A stretch of 64,000 nt of DNA from Pollutimonas nitritireducens (GCF_002849615.1 NZ_PDNV01000004.1:62001-126000), one strand, 5' to 3'; counted from the first letter of the stretch, positions 44,479 through 53,304 are shown. Notes: a model not told the origin generated them from the letters alone. A program made the numbers and translations.

Positions 44479-44490
44479 ATGTTATAACAT
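44479..44490. promoter_or_regulatory. Candidate Zur box between znuC unit and zur
   Basis: ATGTTATAACAT is a perfect 12-bp palindrome lying between the divergent zinc-uptake unit and the Fur-family gene. It keeps the ATGTTATA/TATAACAT half-site pattern known for Zur operators. With Zn-loaded Zur bound here, znuCBA (and possibly zur itself) would be repressed. The assignment rests on motif likeness and gene context. Confidence 0.72.
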
Positions 44491-44566
44491 ACCCGGGCTC
44501 TCTGCACAGCCCAGCTTGCGAGTCCGGAAGCAATCGTGCATCCACAGACCGTTATTGTCTTGCGCC

Positions 44567-45061
44567 ATGCCCGTAAAAAAACCATCTTCCGCCGCTGCCA
44601 TTGCAGCGACATTGAGCACCGCCGAATCGCTGTGTATGCAGCGTGGCAAACGCCTTACGCCCATACGACGCAAAGTGCTCGAGACCCTTCTGGTGCAACA
44701 ACGCAGCGTCAAGGCCTACGAGTTGCTGGAACTCATACGCGGCGACCAACAGGGTGCGGCACCTCCGACCGTGTATCGTGCGCTGGATTTCCTGGTCGAA
44801 GAAGGCCTTGTGCACCGACTGGATGCGATCAATGCCTGGACAGCGTGTCTTGATGCGGCGGGAGAGCCCCACGACCTGCTGGTCGTATGCACGCAATGCG
44901 GATCCGTCGCCGAATTGAGCGATCCCGAACTAAGCCGTCAGCTGGCCCGAAAGGTGGCTGAATCCGGGTTCATGTTGTCCGGTCACGAAACCGAACTGCG
45001 AGCGCTATGCCGGGAATGCCGGCGTCTGGCGCCGTCCCATGCCCTTGGACATGGGGCATGA
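44567..45061 (+). CDS. zur: Zinc uptake regulator Zur (Fur family)
   Basis: A 164-residue Fur-family repressor. The winged-helix DNA-binding part has RLTPIRRKVLETLL and PPTVYRALDFLVEEGLVHRL. Structural zinc cysteines are seen as CTQCGS and CRECRR, and a regulatory metal site is suggested by AGEPHDLLVVC. The ATG at 44567 (MPVKKPSSAAAI) is used; a TTG at 44516 is less likely. Zur rather than Fur is inferred from the divergent zinc transporter and following COG0523 gene. Confidence 0.85.
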   Translation: MPVKKPSSAAAIAATLSTAESLCMQRGKRLTPIRRKVLETLLVQQRSVKAYELLELIRGDQQGAAPPTVYRALDFLVEEGLVHRLDAINAWTACLDAAGEPHDLLVVCTQCGSVAELSDPELSRQLARKVAESGFMLSGHETELRALCRECRRLAPSHALGHGA

Positions 45062-45207
45062 ATGGAGGTTTCTCATTCCAGGTTTGCTCTAAAGCGTATG
45101 CTGTGATGTAATCGCTCGTTATGTATTTTTTGCGCGGTAAGAAGTTCCTGTATGGCCGCCAATTTCCTGGCGGAATACGTATTTGACCGCGCGGCGCGAG
45201 GCCTAGA

Positions 45208-46311
45208 ATGAAACCCGCTGTTAGTCCTGACAAAATGGTACCGGTAACCATTCTTACCGGATTCCTGGGGGCTGGTAAAACCACCCTGCTCAAACGCATC
45301 CTGTCCGAATACCATGGGCGCCGAATTGCAGTCATCGAAAACGAATTCGGACCCGAAAGCATCGATAACGAGTTGCTGGTTCAGGACAGCGAAGAAGAAA
45401 TCATCGAGCTAAGCAATGGCTGCGTCTGCTGCACGGTCCGGGGCGATCTCATGCGCACCATGAACGAGCTGCGCGTAAAGCGCCAGGCCGGGGAACTGAA
45501 CTTCGAACGCGTCATTATCGAGACCACGGGCATGGCCAACCCTGGCCCGGTCTGCCAGACATTCTTCATGGATGACGAAATTGCCGAATACTATCGGCTG
45601 GATGCCGTCATTACCGTTGTCGATGCCAAGCACGGAATGGAGACGCTCGACAAACAGGAAGAAGCCCAGAAGCAAGTCGGCTTTGCCGATCGCATACTGA
45701 TTTCCAAGAAAGACCTGGTCAACGACGTCGATTACCAGGCCTTGCGGGCGCGCCTTGTTCGCATCAATCCGCGCGCATCCATCACGCCAGTCGATTTCGG
45801 CGTCACGGACTTGAAGGTGCTGCTGGACATCAGCGGATTCAATCTGAACACCATACTCGACATCGACCCGGATTTTCTGTTGGACGAACATCCCGATGCC
45901 GCACATGACCACGATCATAGTCACGGCCATGAACACCATGAGCACGAGCATGAGCACGAAGGCGATTGCAATGACCACTGCGGCCATCAAAATCATCATC
46001 ATGCGCACCACGACGATGAAATCGGGGCCTTCGTATTCCGCTCCAAGAAAGCTTTCGATCCTGAACGGCTCGAAGAATTCCTCGGAGGAATCGTCCAGGT
46101 ATACGGACCCGACCTGCTCCGCTATAAAGGTATTTTGTACCTGAAAGGAATCAACCGGCGCATGCTCTTTCAGGGCGTGCACATGATGATGGGTGCTGAA
46201 CCGGGAAAACCCTGGCTATCGGGCGAAAAGCCTAATACCAAAATGGTATTCATTGGACGTAAACTACCCCAGGAAATTTTTACCCGGGGCCTGGAACAAT
46301 GCTTGGTCTAA
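45208..46311 (+). CDS. COG0523 G3E-family GTPase, zinc-chaperone type
   Basis: A 367-residue P-loop GTPase. It has Walker A GFLGAGKTTLL (about 18-28), the metal-binding CxCC motif C72-V-C74-C75, and a guanine-recognition segment SKKDLV. After about residue 230 comes a very His/Asp/Glu-rich stretch of about 45 residues (for example HDHDHSHGHEHHEHEHEHE), then the CobW C-terminal domain with a YRYKGILYLKG-like segment. COG0523 proteins deliver metals to client proteins. The His-rich loop and location next to zur indicate zinc. Confidence 0.88.
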   Translation: MKPAVSPDKMVPVTILTGFLGAGKTTLLKRILSEYHGRRIAVIENEFGPESIDNELLVQDSEEEIIELSNGCVCCTVRGDLMRTMNELRVKRQAGELNFERVIIETTGMANPGPVCQTFFMDDEIAEYYRLDAVITVVDAKHGMETLDKQEEAQKQVGFADRILISKKDLVNDVDYQALRARLVRINPRASITPVDFGVTDLKVLLDISGFNLNTILDIDPDFLLDEHPDAAHDHDHSHGHEHHEHEHEHEGDCNDHCGHQNHHHAHHDDEIGAFVFRSKKAFDPERLEEFLGGIVQVYGPDLLRYKGILYLKGINRRMLFQGVHMMMGAEPGKPWLSGEKPNTKMVFIGRKLPQEIFTRGLEQCLV

Positions 46312-46381
46312 CAACGAACTCAGCCGTCCAGCAATACGGCCATGGTTCGTCACCAGTACGAAAATAAAAGGACATACCATC

Positions 46382-46825
46382 ATGGCAAGCAAATCAGCAG
46401 CCGCAAAGAGTCAGACGCACTTGCCGACAGAGAAAGAGCTGTTAGCAATGCCTGAGTCCGACTACATGAACGAAATCCAGCTGGCGTTCTTCAGAAACCG
46501 CCTGAAAGATCTCGAACAGGAAATCCTCAACAATGCCGACGCGACCACCGAGAACTTGCGCGAAACCCAGTTCGTGCCCGATCCCGCAGACCGTGCAACG
46601 ATCGAAGAAGAGCACGCTCTTGAGCTGCGCACACGAGATCGCGAACGCAAGCTGTTGAAGAAAGTGCAACAGTCGATCACCCGTATCGATGCAGGCGACT
46701 ATGGCTGGTGTGAAGAAACAGGCGAGCCCATCGGCATTCCGCGTCTTTTGGCACGCCCAACGGCAACATTGTCGCTTGAAGCGCAAGAGCGGCGCGAGAT
46801 GCGCCAAAAGCTATACGGCGATTGA
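46382..46825 (+). CDS. dksA: DksA-type RNA polymerase-binding factor without a full zinc finger
   Basis: A 147-residue coiled-coil factor that would modulate RNA polymerase with ppGpp. The coiled-coil tip and globular region are recognisable (FFRNRLKDLEQEI; DPADRATIEEEHALELRTRD; GDYGWCEETGEPIGIPRLLA). Of the four zinc-binding cysteines of E. coli DksA only C110 remains: the others are T113, Ser and Ala (RPTATLSLEAQERRE). It is therefore expected to fold without zinc. ATG 46382 has AAAAGGA upstream. It follows the COG0523 gene and precedes hslVU. Confidence 0.9.
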   Translation: MASKSAAAKSQTHLPTEKELLAMPESDYMNEIQLAFFRNRLKDLEQEILNNADATTENLRETQFVPDPADRATIEEEHALELRTRDRERKLLKKVQQSITRIDAGDYGWCEETGEPIGIPRLLARPTATLSLEAQERREMRQKLYGD

Positions 46826-46968
46826 CAAAACCGTCCCCGAAGACGGCATTATCGTTACTCGGGCGCGGCGCCGCGCGCCCGCAGCGAACCCGCATGATGC
46901 GCGTCCAGCTCTGTGGCCGTTGCGCCAGCTACCGCGCCGAACGATACACCTGGCCCGCTGTGATTCCC

Positions 46969-46996
46969 CTTGAACTATCCGGCATTGCCCCCAGCT
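46969..46996 (+). promoter_or_regulatory. Candidate sigma-32 (RpoH) promoter for hslVU
   Basis: CTTGAAC (46969-46975) and CCCCAGCT (46989-46996) are separated by 13 bases. This closely follows the heat-shock promoter pattern CTTGAAA, 13-15 bases, CCCCATNT. The expected transcript would begin about 15 bases before the hslV ATG, and the ribosome site AAAGGAAG lies between. HslVU is a known heat-shock protease. Confidence 0.65.
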
Positions 46997-47018
46997 AATG
47001 TCCTCAAAGGAAGAATCC

Positions 47019-47552
47019 ATGGAACAATTTCACGCCACCACCATCATTTGTGCTCGTCGCGGCGACCAGGTCGCCCTGGGCGGGGACGGCCAGGTAACCC
47101 TGGGCAATATCATCATCAAAGGTACGGCACGCAAGATTCGGCGCCTGTACAACGACAAGATCCTTGCTGGCTTCGCCGGCGCAACCGCAGATGCGTTTAC
47201 GCTGCAAGAGCGTTTTGAAGAAAAGCTGGAAAAGTATCAAGGCAATCTCATGCGTTCCGCAGTGGAACTCACCAAAGACTGGCGCACCGACCGCGTATTG
47301 CGCCGCCTGGAGGCCATGCTTATCGTGGCTGACCGCGAACATACTCTGGTCCTTACCGGCAACGGCGATGTGCTTGAGCCCGAGAATGGCCTTGCCGCCA
47401 TCGGCTCGGGCGGGGCGTATGCTCAATCGGCCGCCTTGGCCCTGCTGCAGAATACCGACTTGTCGCCTGCGGAAGTCGTCAAAAAGTCGCTCGAAATCGC
47501 CGGCGATCTGTGCATCTACACCAACCAGAATCACATCGTCGAAACGCTTTAG
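47019..47552 (+). CDS. hslV: HslV protease subunit (ClpQ)
   Basis: A 177-residue N-terminal-nucleophile peptidase, the proteolytic core of HslUV. Typical segments are [20 protein letters not shown] with the nucleophilic Thr exposed after removal of [26 protein letters not shown] and [11 protein letters not shown]. The ATG at 47019 is fixed by the strong ribosome site AAAGGAAG; an ATG at 46998 would add seven residues. It precedes hslU by 52 bases. Confidence 0.95.
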   Translation: MEQFHATTIICARRGDQVALGGDGQVTLGNIIIKGTARKIRRLYNDKILAGFAGATADAFTLQERFEEKLEKYQGNLMRSAVELTKDWRTDRVLRRLEAMLIVADREHTLVLTGNGDVLEPENGLAAIGSGGAYAQSAALALLQNTDLSPAEVVKKSLEIAGDLCIYTNQNHIVETL

Positions 47553-47604
47553 CCTGCGCCCCGCGCCGAATGCGCGTCTCCTGCCGCATAACTCATAGAT
47601 CAAT

Positions 47605-48936
47605 ATGTCAGCTCTCAATATGACCCCTGGAGAAATTGTCTCCGAACTGGACAAGAACATTGTTGGGCAGAACCGCGCCAAGCGTTCGGTGGCCGTGGCC
47701 CTGCGTAATCGCTGGCGCCGCCAGCAAGTGCCGGAGCCTTTGCGCAACGAAATCGTACCCAAGAATATTCTGATGATAGGGCCCACCGGAGTGGGCAAGA
47801 CTGAAATCGCCCGTCGCCTGGCCAAGCTGGCCAATGCCCCGTTCATCAAGATCGAGGCGACCAAGTTCACCGAGGTCGGCTATGTAGGCCGCGATGTGGA
47901 CACCATCGTCCGTGATCTCGTGGAAATCTCCGTCAAGCAGACCCGCGACGTCGAAATGCGACGTGTCCGCACGCAGGCTGAAGACGCCGCCGAAGACCGC
48001 ATCCTGGACGTCCTGGTGTCACCGCCACGAAATGCGCAAGGCGAGCCGCAGCGAGAAGAAAACAACGCCAGACAGACATTTCGCAAACGCCTGCGCGAAG
48101 GTACCATCGACGACCTGCAAATCGAAATCGAGATCGCCCAGGCGGCGCCCCAGATGGAAATAATGGCACCTCCAGGCATGGAGGAAATGACCGAACAACT
48201 CAAGGGCATGTTTGCCGGACTCGGCCAGGACAAGAAAAAGCGGCGCAAGATGTCAGTGAAAGAAGCCTTCAAGCTTGTCACTGAAGAGGAAGCGGGTCGA
48301 CGCATCAACGAAGAAGATCTGCGCACGGCCGCCGTGTTCAATGCCGAACAGAACGGCATCGTTTTCCTGGATGAAATCGACAAGATAGCAACGCGCCAGG
48401 AGCATCAGGGTGGTGACGTATCGCGCCAAGGCGTGCAGCGCGACTTGCTTCCCCTGGTAGAAGGCACCACGGTGAATACCAAGTATGGTGTCGTACGCAC
48501 CGACCATATCTTGTTCATTGCCTCGGGCGCGTTCCACCTTTCGCGGCCTTCAGACCTCATTCCCGAATTGCAAGGTCGCTTCCCGATACGTGTCGAGCTT
48601 GATTCGTTGACGGCCGAAGATTTCGTGCGCATTCTGTGCGACACCGATTCATCCCTCACCAAACAATATCGCGCGCTGCTCTCGACCGAGGATGTGACGC
48701 TGGACTTCACCGACGAAGGCATACAACGCATGGCCCAGTTGGCATTCGAGGTCAACGAGCGCACCGAAAACATCGGGGCGCGCCGCCTTTACACGGTAAT
48801 GGAAAAACTGCTGGAAGACTTGTCGTTCGACGCCTCGGGCAGCAGCGGCCAAACCGTCGTCATAGACGCCGCCTACGTCAATGCCAAGCTGGAAGAAGCT
48901 GCCGGGAATCAGGATCTTTCACGCTACGTGCTTTGA
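47605..48936 (+). CDS. hslU: HslU ATPase subunit (ClpY)
   Basis: A 443-residue AAA+ unfoldase that feeds substrates to HslV. It has Walker [10 protein letters not shown] (about 58-66), the conserved pore motif in [18 protein letters not shown] (GYVG), the I-domain (about 110-240), Walker B VFLDEID, the sensor region [20 protein letters not shown] and the C-terminal LSRYVL that docks into HslV. Length is normal. Confidence 0.96.
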   Translation: MSALNMTPGEIVSELDKNIVGQNRAKRSVAVALRNRWRRQQVPEPLRNEIVPKNILMIGPTGVGKTEIARRLAKLANAPFIKIEATKFTEVGYVGRDVDTIVRDLVEISVKQTRDVEMRRVRTQAEDAAEDRILDVLVSPPRNAQGEPQREENNARQTFRKRLREGTIDDLQIEIEIAQAAPQMEIMAPPGMEEMTEQLKGMFAGLGQDKKKRRKMSVKEAFKLVTEEEAGRRINEEDLRTAAVFNAEQNGIVFLDEIDKIATRQEHQGGDVSRQGVQRDLLPLVEGTTVNTKYGVVRTDHILFIASGAFHLSRPSDLIPELQGRFPIRVELDSLTAEDFVRILCDTDSSLTKQYRALLSTEDVTLDFTDEGIQRMAQLAFEVNERTENIGARRLYTVMEKLLEDLSFDASGSSGQTVVIDAAYVNAKLEEAAGNQDLSRYVL

Positions 48937-48962
48937 TGCCGCGACTTCCGACGGCGCATCGT

Positions 48963-49265
48963 CTACTTTGATATTTGCGTGACGACATAGTGGCCATCCT
49001 CGCGCCTGGCGGTGAAAGCAACTTCATCGCCGGGCGCGATGCCTTTCAGCAAGGCAGGGTCTATCCTGTACACCAGGGTCATGGCCGGTAATTGAAGCTC
49101 GGAAATCTCGCCGTGCTTGATGGTAATCTTGCCGGACGCCGCATCGATACGGCGCACCTCGCCAGTCGCATTAGCCTCTTGGGCAACAGCGCTGACTGAA
49201 TAAAATGACGTCAAGGCGAACAGCCCCCCAAGGGCCTGCTGCAGACGATAGTTGGCCAAAGCCAT
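48963..49265 (-). CDS. CusF-like periplasmic copper-binding domain protein
   Basis: A 100-residue secreted protein with signal peptide (about 1-28, ending AVAQ) and a small OB-like domain: GEVRRIDAASGKITIKHGEI, then LQLPAMTLVYRIDPALLKG, as in CusF. CusF binds Cu+/Ag+ through one His, two Met and a Trp. Here the His (KHGE) and first Met (AMT) remain, but the Trp is Leu and the second Met is Leu, so binding may be weaker or different. It is convergent with hslU and not near copper efflux genes. Confidence 0.75.
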   Translation of the reverse strand: MALANYRLQQALGGLFALTSFYSVSAVAQEANATGEVRRIDAASGKITIKHGEISELQLPAMTLVYRIDPALLKGIAPGDEVAFTARREDGHYVVTQISK

Positions 49266-49345
49266 AAGCTACACTCCTGCTGGATTCAAATCCGGTCGTG
49301 AACATCCACCGATTCCCCAGCATAACGCCAAACGAGAGATAGGAC

Positions 49346-49846
49346 GTGACTGACCCCAGCATACGTTACCAATTGCGGCCCGCAACACGGCAAGACATCC
49401 CCCACATACATGGGCTGATGCTTGAGATGGCGAGGTTCGAAAAGCTGACCGATATCTTCAAGGCGACCGAAGCCAGCCTGAAAGACAGCTTCTTCGGCGA
49501 ACGCCCGGCCGCGAACTGCCTGGTGGCTCACCCCGTGGAAGATGAGGCCACCCCTGTGGCCTACATCATTTGGTTCCACAACTATTCCAGCTTTCTGGAC
49601 AAGCAGGGGCTGTACCTGGAAGACGTCTACGTCCAACCCGCACATCGCGGCAAAGGCGTGGGAAAGATGGTGCTCAAGCACCTGGCCAAATTGGCACTGG
49701 ACCTGGATTGCGGCCGTTTCGAGTGGACCGTGCTGGACTGGAACCAGAACGCCATCGATTTCTACAAACACCACGGGGCCGACATACTGCCGGAATGGCG
49801 TATCGTACGCGTCACCGGCGACGCCTTGCAGCGACTCGCTCAATAA
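49346..49846 (+). CDS. GNAT-family N-acetyltransferase
   Basis: A 166-residue acetyltransferase fold with the acetyl-CoA loop VQPAHRGKGVGKMVLKHLAK and C-terminal ILPEWRIVRVTGDALQRLA. The middle segment LYLEDVYVQPAHRGKG resembles diamine/spermidine N1-acetyltransferase-like and thialysine acetyltransferase members. The start is a GTG at 49346 with GAGATAGGAC upstream. It lies 14 bases before the cobalamin adenosyltransferase. Substrate unknown. Confidence 0.85.
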   Translation: MTDPSIRYQLRPATRQDIPHIHGLMLEMARFEKLTDIFKATEASLKDSFFGERPAANCLVAHPVEDEATPVAYIIWFHNYSSFLDKQGLYLEDVYVQPAHRGKGVGKMVLKHLAKLALDLDCGRFEWTVLDWNQNAIDFYKHHGADILPEWRIVRVTGDALQRLAQ

Positions 49847-49860
49847 CAGGGAACACCATC

Positions 49861-50400
49861 ATGGCCACACGCCTTTCAGTCATTACCACCCGCACCGGCG
49901 ATACCGGCACCACCGGCCTGGGCGACGGCAGCCGCATCGATAAAGACGCCCCCCGTATCACCGCAATGGGCGATGTCGATGAATTGAACAGCACCATCGG
50001 CGTCTTGCGCGCCGAGCCGCTGCCTCACGCCATCGATATGCTGTTGGGCCGCATTCAGAACGACCTGTTCGACATGGGCGCGGAGCTTTGCATTCCGGGC
50101 CATGCGGCGGTCAACACCGACCACGTCCTGTACCTCGAAGAAGCCCTCGCAGAACATAATGCCACGCTGGGCAAGCTGGAAGAGTTCATCTTGCCGGGCG
50201 GTACGCGGGCCGCGGCGTTGGCCCATGTCGCACGCACCATCTGCCGCCGGGCGGAACGCACCGTCATCGGACTGAATCGTAGCGAGACGGTCAATGCGCC
50301 TGTCATCCAATATTTGAACCGTTTATCGGACCTGTGTTTCGTGCTGGCCCGGGTGCTGAACCGCGCCGACGACAAGCGTGACGTATTATGGGGACGCTAG
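49861..50400 (+). CDS. Cob(I)alamin adenosyltransferase (PduO type)
   Basis: A 179-residue trimeric ATR that makes adenosylcobalamin from cob(I)alamin and ATP. The ATP-binding N-terminus has TRTGDTGTTGLGDGSRIDKD (near residue 10), and the helical part has DELNSTIGVL, LPGGTRAAALAHVARTICRR and YLNRLSDLCFVLAR. Length is normal. CAGGGAAC lies upstream of the ATG. It is convergent with the following minus-strand gene. Confidence 0.93.
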   Translation: MATRLSVITTRTGDTGTTGLGDGSRIDKDAPRITAMGDVDELNSTIGVLRAEPLPHAIDMLLGRIQNDLFDMGAELCIPGHAAVNTDHVLYLEEALAEHNATLGKLEEFILPGGTRAAALAHVARTICRRAERTVIGLNRSETVNAPVIQYLNRLSDLCFVLARVLNRADDKRDVLWGR

Positions 50401-50409
50401 CCGACGCCT

Positions 50410-50940
50410 TCAGGCTTTACGTGCGTCGCCGGAATGGATTTGCAACGCCTCCAGAAAACGCGAGACCATGTTGTAGGTGGCAACCGTTGCGGTAAGCTCA
50501 ACCAGCTGACGTGGCTCGAAGTATGACCTGACATTGGCGAAAACCTCGTCGGACACCTGGACATTGCGGGTCATGGCGTCGGTGTAAGCCAGTACGGCTC
50601 TTTCCTTGTCATCGAACAGACTTGAAGATTCCCATGCCGTCAAGTCATCCAGCTGCGCCTGGGTCATCCCTTCTTTCAAGGCAATAGGCGCATGCTGCTC
50701 GGCCTCGTACGGCGCGCCATTGATGATCGCGACACGCATGATGACCATTTCGCGCAAATCGCCGGCCAGCGAACTGTTTTGTCGTATTCCGGTCAGGTGA
50801 TTCAGCCAGCCGCGGGCGACGGGCGGGCTTTGCAACAACATCTGGTACAGATGCAACACGCTGCCGCGCTCAGCGACAATTTGCTTGACAAGAGGGCTGA
50901 CCTCCGGGTGAGTCAGGTCTGCATAAGGTAGACGGGCCAT
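50410..50940 (-). CDS. Carboxymuconolactone decarboxylase-family (CMD) protein
   Basis: A 176-residue helical protein. The CMD core has LREMVIMRVAIINGAPYEAEQHAPIALKEG with the family EQH signature. The CxxC pair of AhpD-type members is absent, so it is more like the decarboxylase branch. It starts 18 bases after the aminotransferase ends and is probably cotranscribed with it. Its substrate cannot be inferred. Confidence 0.82.
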   Translation of the reverse strand: MARLPYADLTHPEVSPLVKQIVAERGSVLHLYQMLLQSPPVARGWLNHLTGIRQNSSLAGDLREMVIMRVAIINGAPYEAEQHAPIALKEGMTQAQLDDLTAWESSSLFDDKERAVLAYTDAMTRNVQVSDEVFANVRSYFEPRQLVELTATVATYNMVSRFLEALQIHSGDARKA

Positions 50941-50958
50941 CGATGAATTTCCTTGGAA

Positions 50959-52284
50959 TTAGGCAGGCAGAACCTGGACTACGGTGCGGGTGAAGCGCGT
51001 AACGATTTCACTGATATCGGAATCACTGCAAATGAACGGAGGAGCCAACAAGACGTGATCACCATGCACGCCGTCGATGGTACCGCCCATGGGGTACATC
51101 AGCAGGCCATTTTGCATTGCCTGCTTTTTCAAGCTGGCGTGGGTTTTCAGGACCGGATCCAGCGTCGCCTTCGTGTCTTTATTCTGGACGAACTCCACGC
51201 CCACGAACAAGCCCCTGCCGCGAATGTCGCCCACATTCGGATGATCCGCCAGCGCAGAACGCAACTCGGCGCGTAATTGTTCGCCGCGCGCCAAAACGTT
51301 ATCCAGCAAGTGCTCTTGTTCGATCACCTGCTGCACGGCCAGCGCCGCTGCACATGCGGTTGCGTGGCCCATGTAAGTATGGCCATGCTGGAAAAAGCCG
51401 CTGCCTGCCAGTATGGCGTCATAGATTCTGCTGCTGGCCAGCATTGCCCCGATAGGTTGGTAGCCGGCTCCGAGCCCCTTGGCGATGGTGATGATATCGG
51501 GAACCACCTGGTCTTCGGCGCAGGCGAACAAATGCCCTGTGCGACCCATTCCGGACATGACCTCATCCAGGATCAACAGCACGCCATGGCGGTCGCAGAC
51601 CTCTCTGATCCGTTTAAGATAGGTCTTCACAGGCGCCACTGCGCCAGCCGTGGCTCCCACGACGGTTTCCGCGACGAAGGCCGCCACGTTCTCCGCGCCC
51701 AGCTCTTGTATTTTATGGTCGAGCTCCTGTGCCAGGCGCTCGGCATAGTGCTCCTGGCTTTCACCCTCCCGCTGATCGCGGTAGGCATAACAAGGCGATA
51801 CGTGATACGCCGGCACCAGCAAAGGCAGAAAGGGCTCGCGGCGCCAGGCGTTGCCGCCTATGGCCAGCGCACCCAGCGTGTTGCCGTGATAGCTTTGACG
51901 ACGCGCAATGAAATGACGGCGCGTGGGCTGGCCGACTTCCACGAAATACTGGCGCGCAAGCTTCAAGGCCGCTTCGACGGCCTCCGACCCACCTGACAGG
52001 AAGTAGACGTGATTGAGGTCCCCGGGCGAGCGCTGTGCGAGGAAATCGGCAAGATCTTCTGCCGCCCGCGTGGTGAAAAAAGAGGAATGCGCGTATGCGA
52101 TCTGGTCGAGCTGGTCTTTGATGGACTGGATAACCACAGGATGACCATGTCCCAGGCATGAAACCGCCGCGCCGCCTGAAGCGTCGATATAAGCCTTATT
52201 GTTCTGGTCGAATAGTTCGATGCCCTGGCCGCGTACGGCGAAGTCGAGTTGCTGCCTGGGGTTGCGATGAAAGACATGGGACAT
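50959..52284 (-). CDS. Class III PLP-dependent aminotransferase
   Basis: A 441-residue fold-type I enzyme of the omega-amino acid/diamine transaminase group. Recognisable segments are VYFLSGGSEAVEAALKLARQ (PLP phosphate), RRQSYHGNTLGALAIGGN, LLILDEVMSGMGRTG and the PLP lysine in TIAKGLGAGYQPIGAML. The start at 52284 (MSHVFHRNPRQQLDFAV) is preferred over an upstream in-frame start. It is divergent from the RpiR regulator, from which it is probably controlled. Substrate is likely an omega-amino acid or amine. Confidence 0.88.
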   Translation of the reverse strand: MSHVFHRNPRQQLDFAVRGQGIELFDQNNKAYIDASGGAAVSCLGHGHPVVIQSIKDQLDQIAYAHSSFFTTRAAEDLADFLAQRSPGDLNHVYFLSGGSEAVEAALKLARQYFVEVGQPTRRHFIARRQSYHGNTLGALAIGGNAWRREPFLPLLVPAYHVSPCYAYRDQREGESQEHYAERLAQELDHKIQELGAENVAAFVAETVVGATAGAVAPVKTYLKRIREVCDRHGVLLILDEVMSGMGRTGHLFACAEDQVVPDIITIAKGLGAGYQPIGAMLASSRIYDAILAGSGFFQHGHTYMGHATACAAALAVQQVIEQEHLLDNVLARGEQLRAELRSALADHPNVGDIRGRGLFVGVEFVQNKDTKATLDPVLKTHASLKKQAMQNGLLMYPMGGTIDGVHGDHVLLAPPFICSDSDISEIVTRFTRTVVQVLPA

Positions 52285-52322
52285 GGCGTCAGGGCCTTGC
52301 TGGAATTCAACAAATGGATCTT

Positions 52323-52333
52323 GTATGATATAC
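52323..52333. promoter_or_regulatory. Short palindrome between aminotransferase and RpiR genes
   Basis: GTAT-GAT-ATAC (52323-52333) is an 11-base inverted repeat in the middle of the divergent region, overlapping TATGATA, a fair -10 match. It may be an RpiR operator or part of a promoter; sequence alone does not decide. Confidence 0.35.
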
Positions 52334-52403
52334 CATGCAACAAATAAATCAACATGCGAGACCGCAATTCGCATCCCCCACCGTTGCATTTTTCGCACAT
52401 CCA

Positions 52404-53297
52404 ATGACAGCCAAACATCACGACCCCGCGGCGCCCCCCGACCTGGAAAGCCTGATCGAGCGCATACAGCGTGATTTTCCTGGAATGAGCACGCAGTTTC
52501 AGGTGGCTGCGCGCTACCTCATGGATTTTCCCGCAGAGGTCCCCATTGCGTCGATGCGGCAAATCGCCATACAGGCGGGTGTACAGCCAGCCACACTGGT
52601 ACGGCTTGCGCAGTCACTGGGCTACGACGGCTGGAATGCGCTGAAAGGCGTCTTTATCCAGTCATTGCGTCGCACGCCCAAGCGCTATGCAGAACAGGCC
52701 CGTCACGTCATACGCAGCAAGAATCCACGCGAGGTGCTAAGCATCGCTGTCGCTACTCAGACCGGAAATTTGCGTCTGCTCGAAGAATTGAACCGCGACA
52801 GGCTTGCTCCGGCAGTAAGCCTGTTATCCAAATCCCGCCATGTGCATGTCGCTGGCTTTCGTGCCTCGTTCGGACCGGCATACACCATGCACTACCTATA
52901 CCGCCTGTTCCGGGCATCGGTAAGCATGCTGCGAGGGGATGCCGGTTCGCTCGAAATGGAACTCAGGTCCATGCACAAAGACGACGTCGTCGTAATTGTC
53001 GGCTTTGCTCCTTATTCCAATGAATCTCTGCGGGTGGTCCAGGCGGCGCGTCAGGCTGGCGCACACGTCATTGCGCTATGCGATAGCATCGTGTCTCCCA
53101 TCGCGCACGAAGCCGATTGCATTCTGCTGTTCCCGACTGAGTCAACGTCGTTCTTTCCCTCCAGTGCCGCAGCGGTGGCACTTGTGGAAATCCTGGTCGA
53201 ACGCTTGCTGGCGAAGGCGGGCAAGCATGCCGTGGAGGGTATAAAGATAGCTGAGGACCAATTGCATCAGACCGGTGCATACTTGAACATAAAATAG
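52404..53297 (+). CDS. RpiR/MurR-family transcriptional regulator
   Basis: A 297-residue regulator. The N-terminal HTH-6 has MSTQFQVAARYLMDFPAEVP and IAIQAGVQPATLVRLAQSLG. The C-terminal SIS domain has HVHVAGFRASFGPAYTMHYL and VVIVGFAPYSNESLRVVQ. The start at 52404 is used because TATGATA upstream may be the promoter; an in-frame ATG at 52335 would add 23 residues. It is 7 bases before the C45-family gene. Family members sense phosphosugars or related ligands. Confidence 0.85.
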   Translation: MTAKHHDPAAPPDLESLIERIQRDFPGMSTQFQVAARYLMDFPAEVPIASMRQIAIQAGVQPATLVRLAQSLGYDGWNALKGVFIQSLRRTPKRYAEQARHVIRSKNPREVLSIAVATQTGNLRLLEELNRDRLAPAVSLLSKSRHVHVAGFRASFGPAYTMHYLYRLFRASVSMLRGDAGSLEMELRSMHKDDVVVIVGFAPYSNESLRVVQAARQAGAHVIALCDSIVSPIAHEADCILLFPTESTSFFPSSAAAVALVEILVERLLAKAGKHAVEGIKIAEDQLHQTGAYLNIK

Positions 53298-53304
53298 GGT
53301 TGCA

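Noticed and set aside
45062-45207. A second Zur box upstream of the COG0523 gene
   Set aside because: TGATGTAATCGCTCGTTATGT only loosely resembles a Zur site and is not palindromic enough to list.
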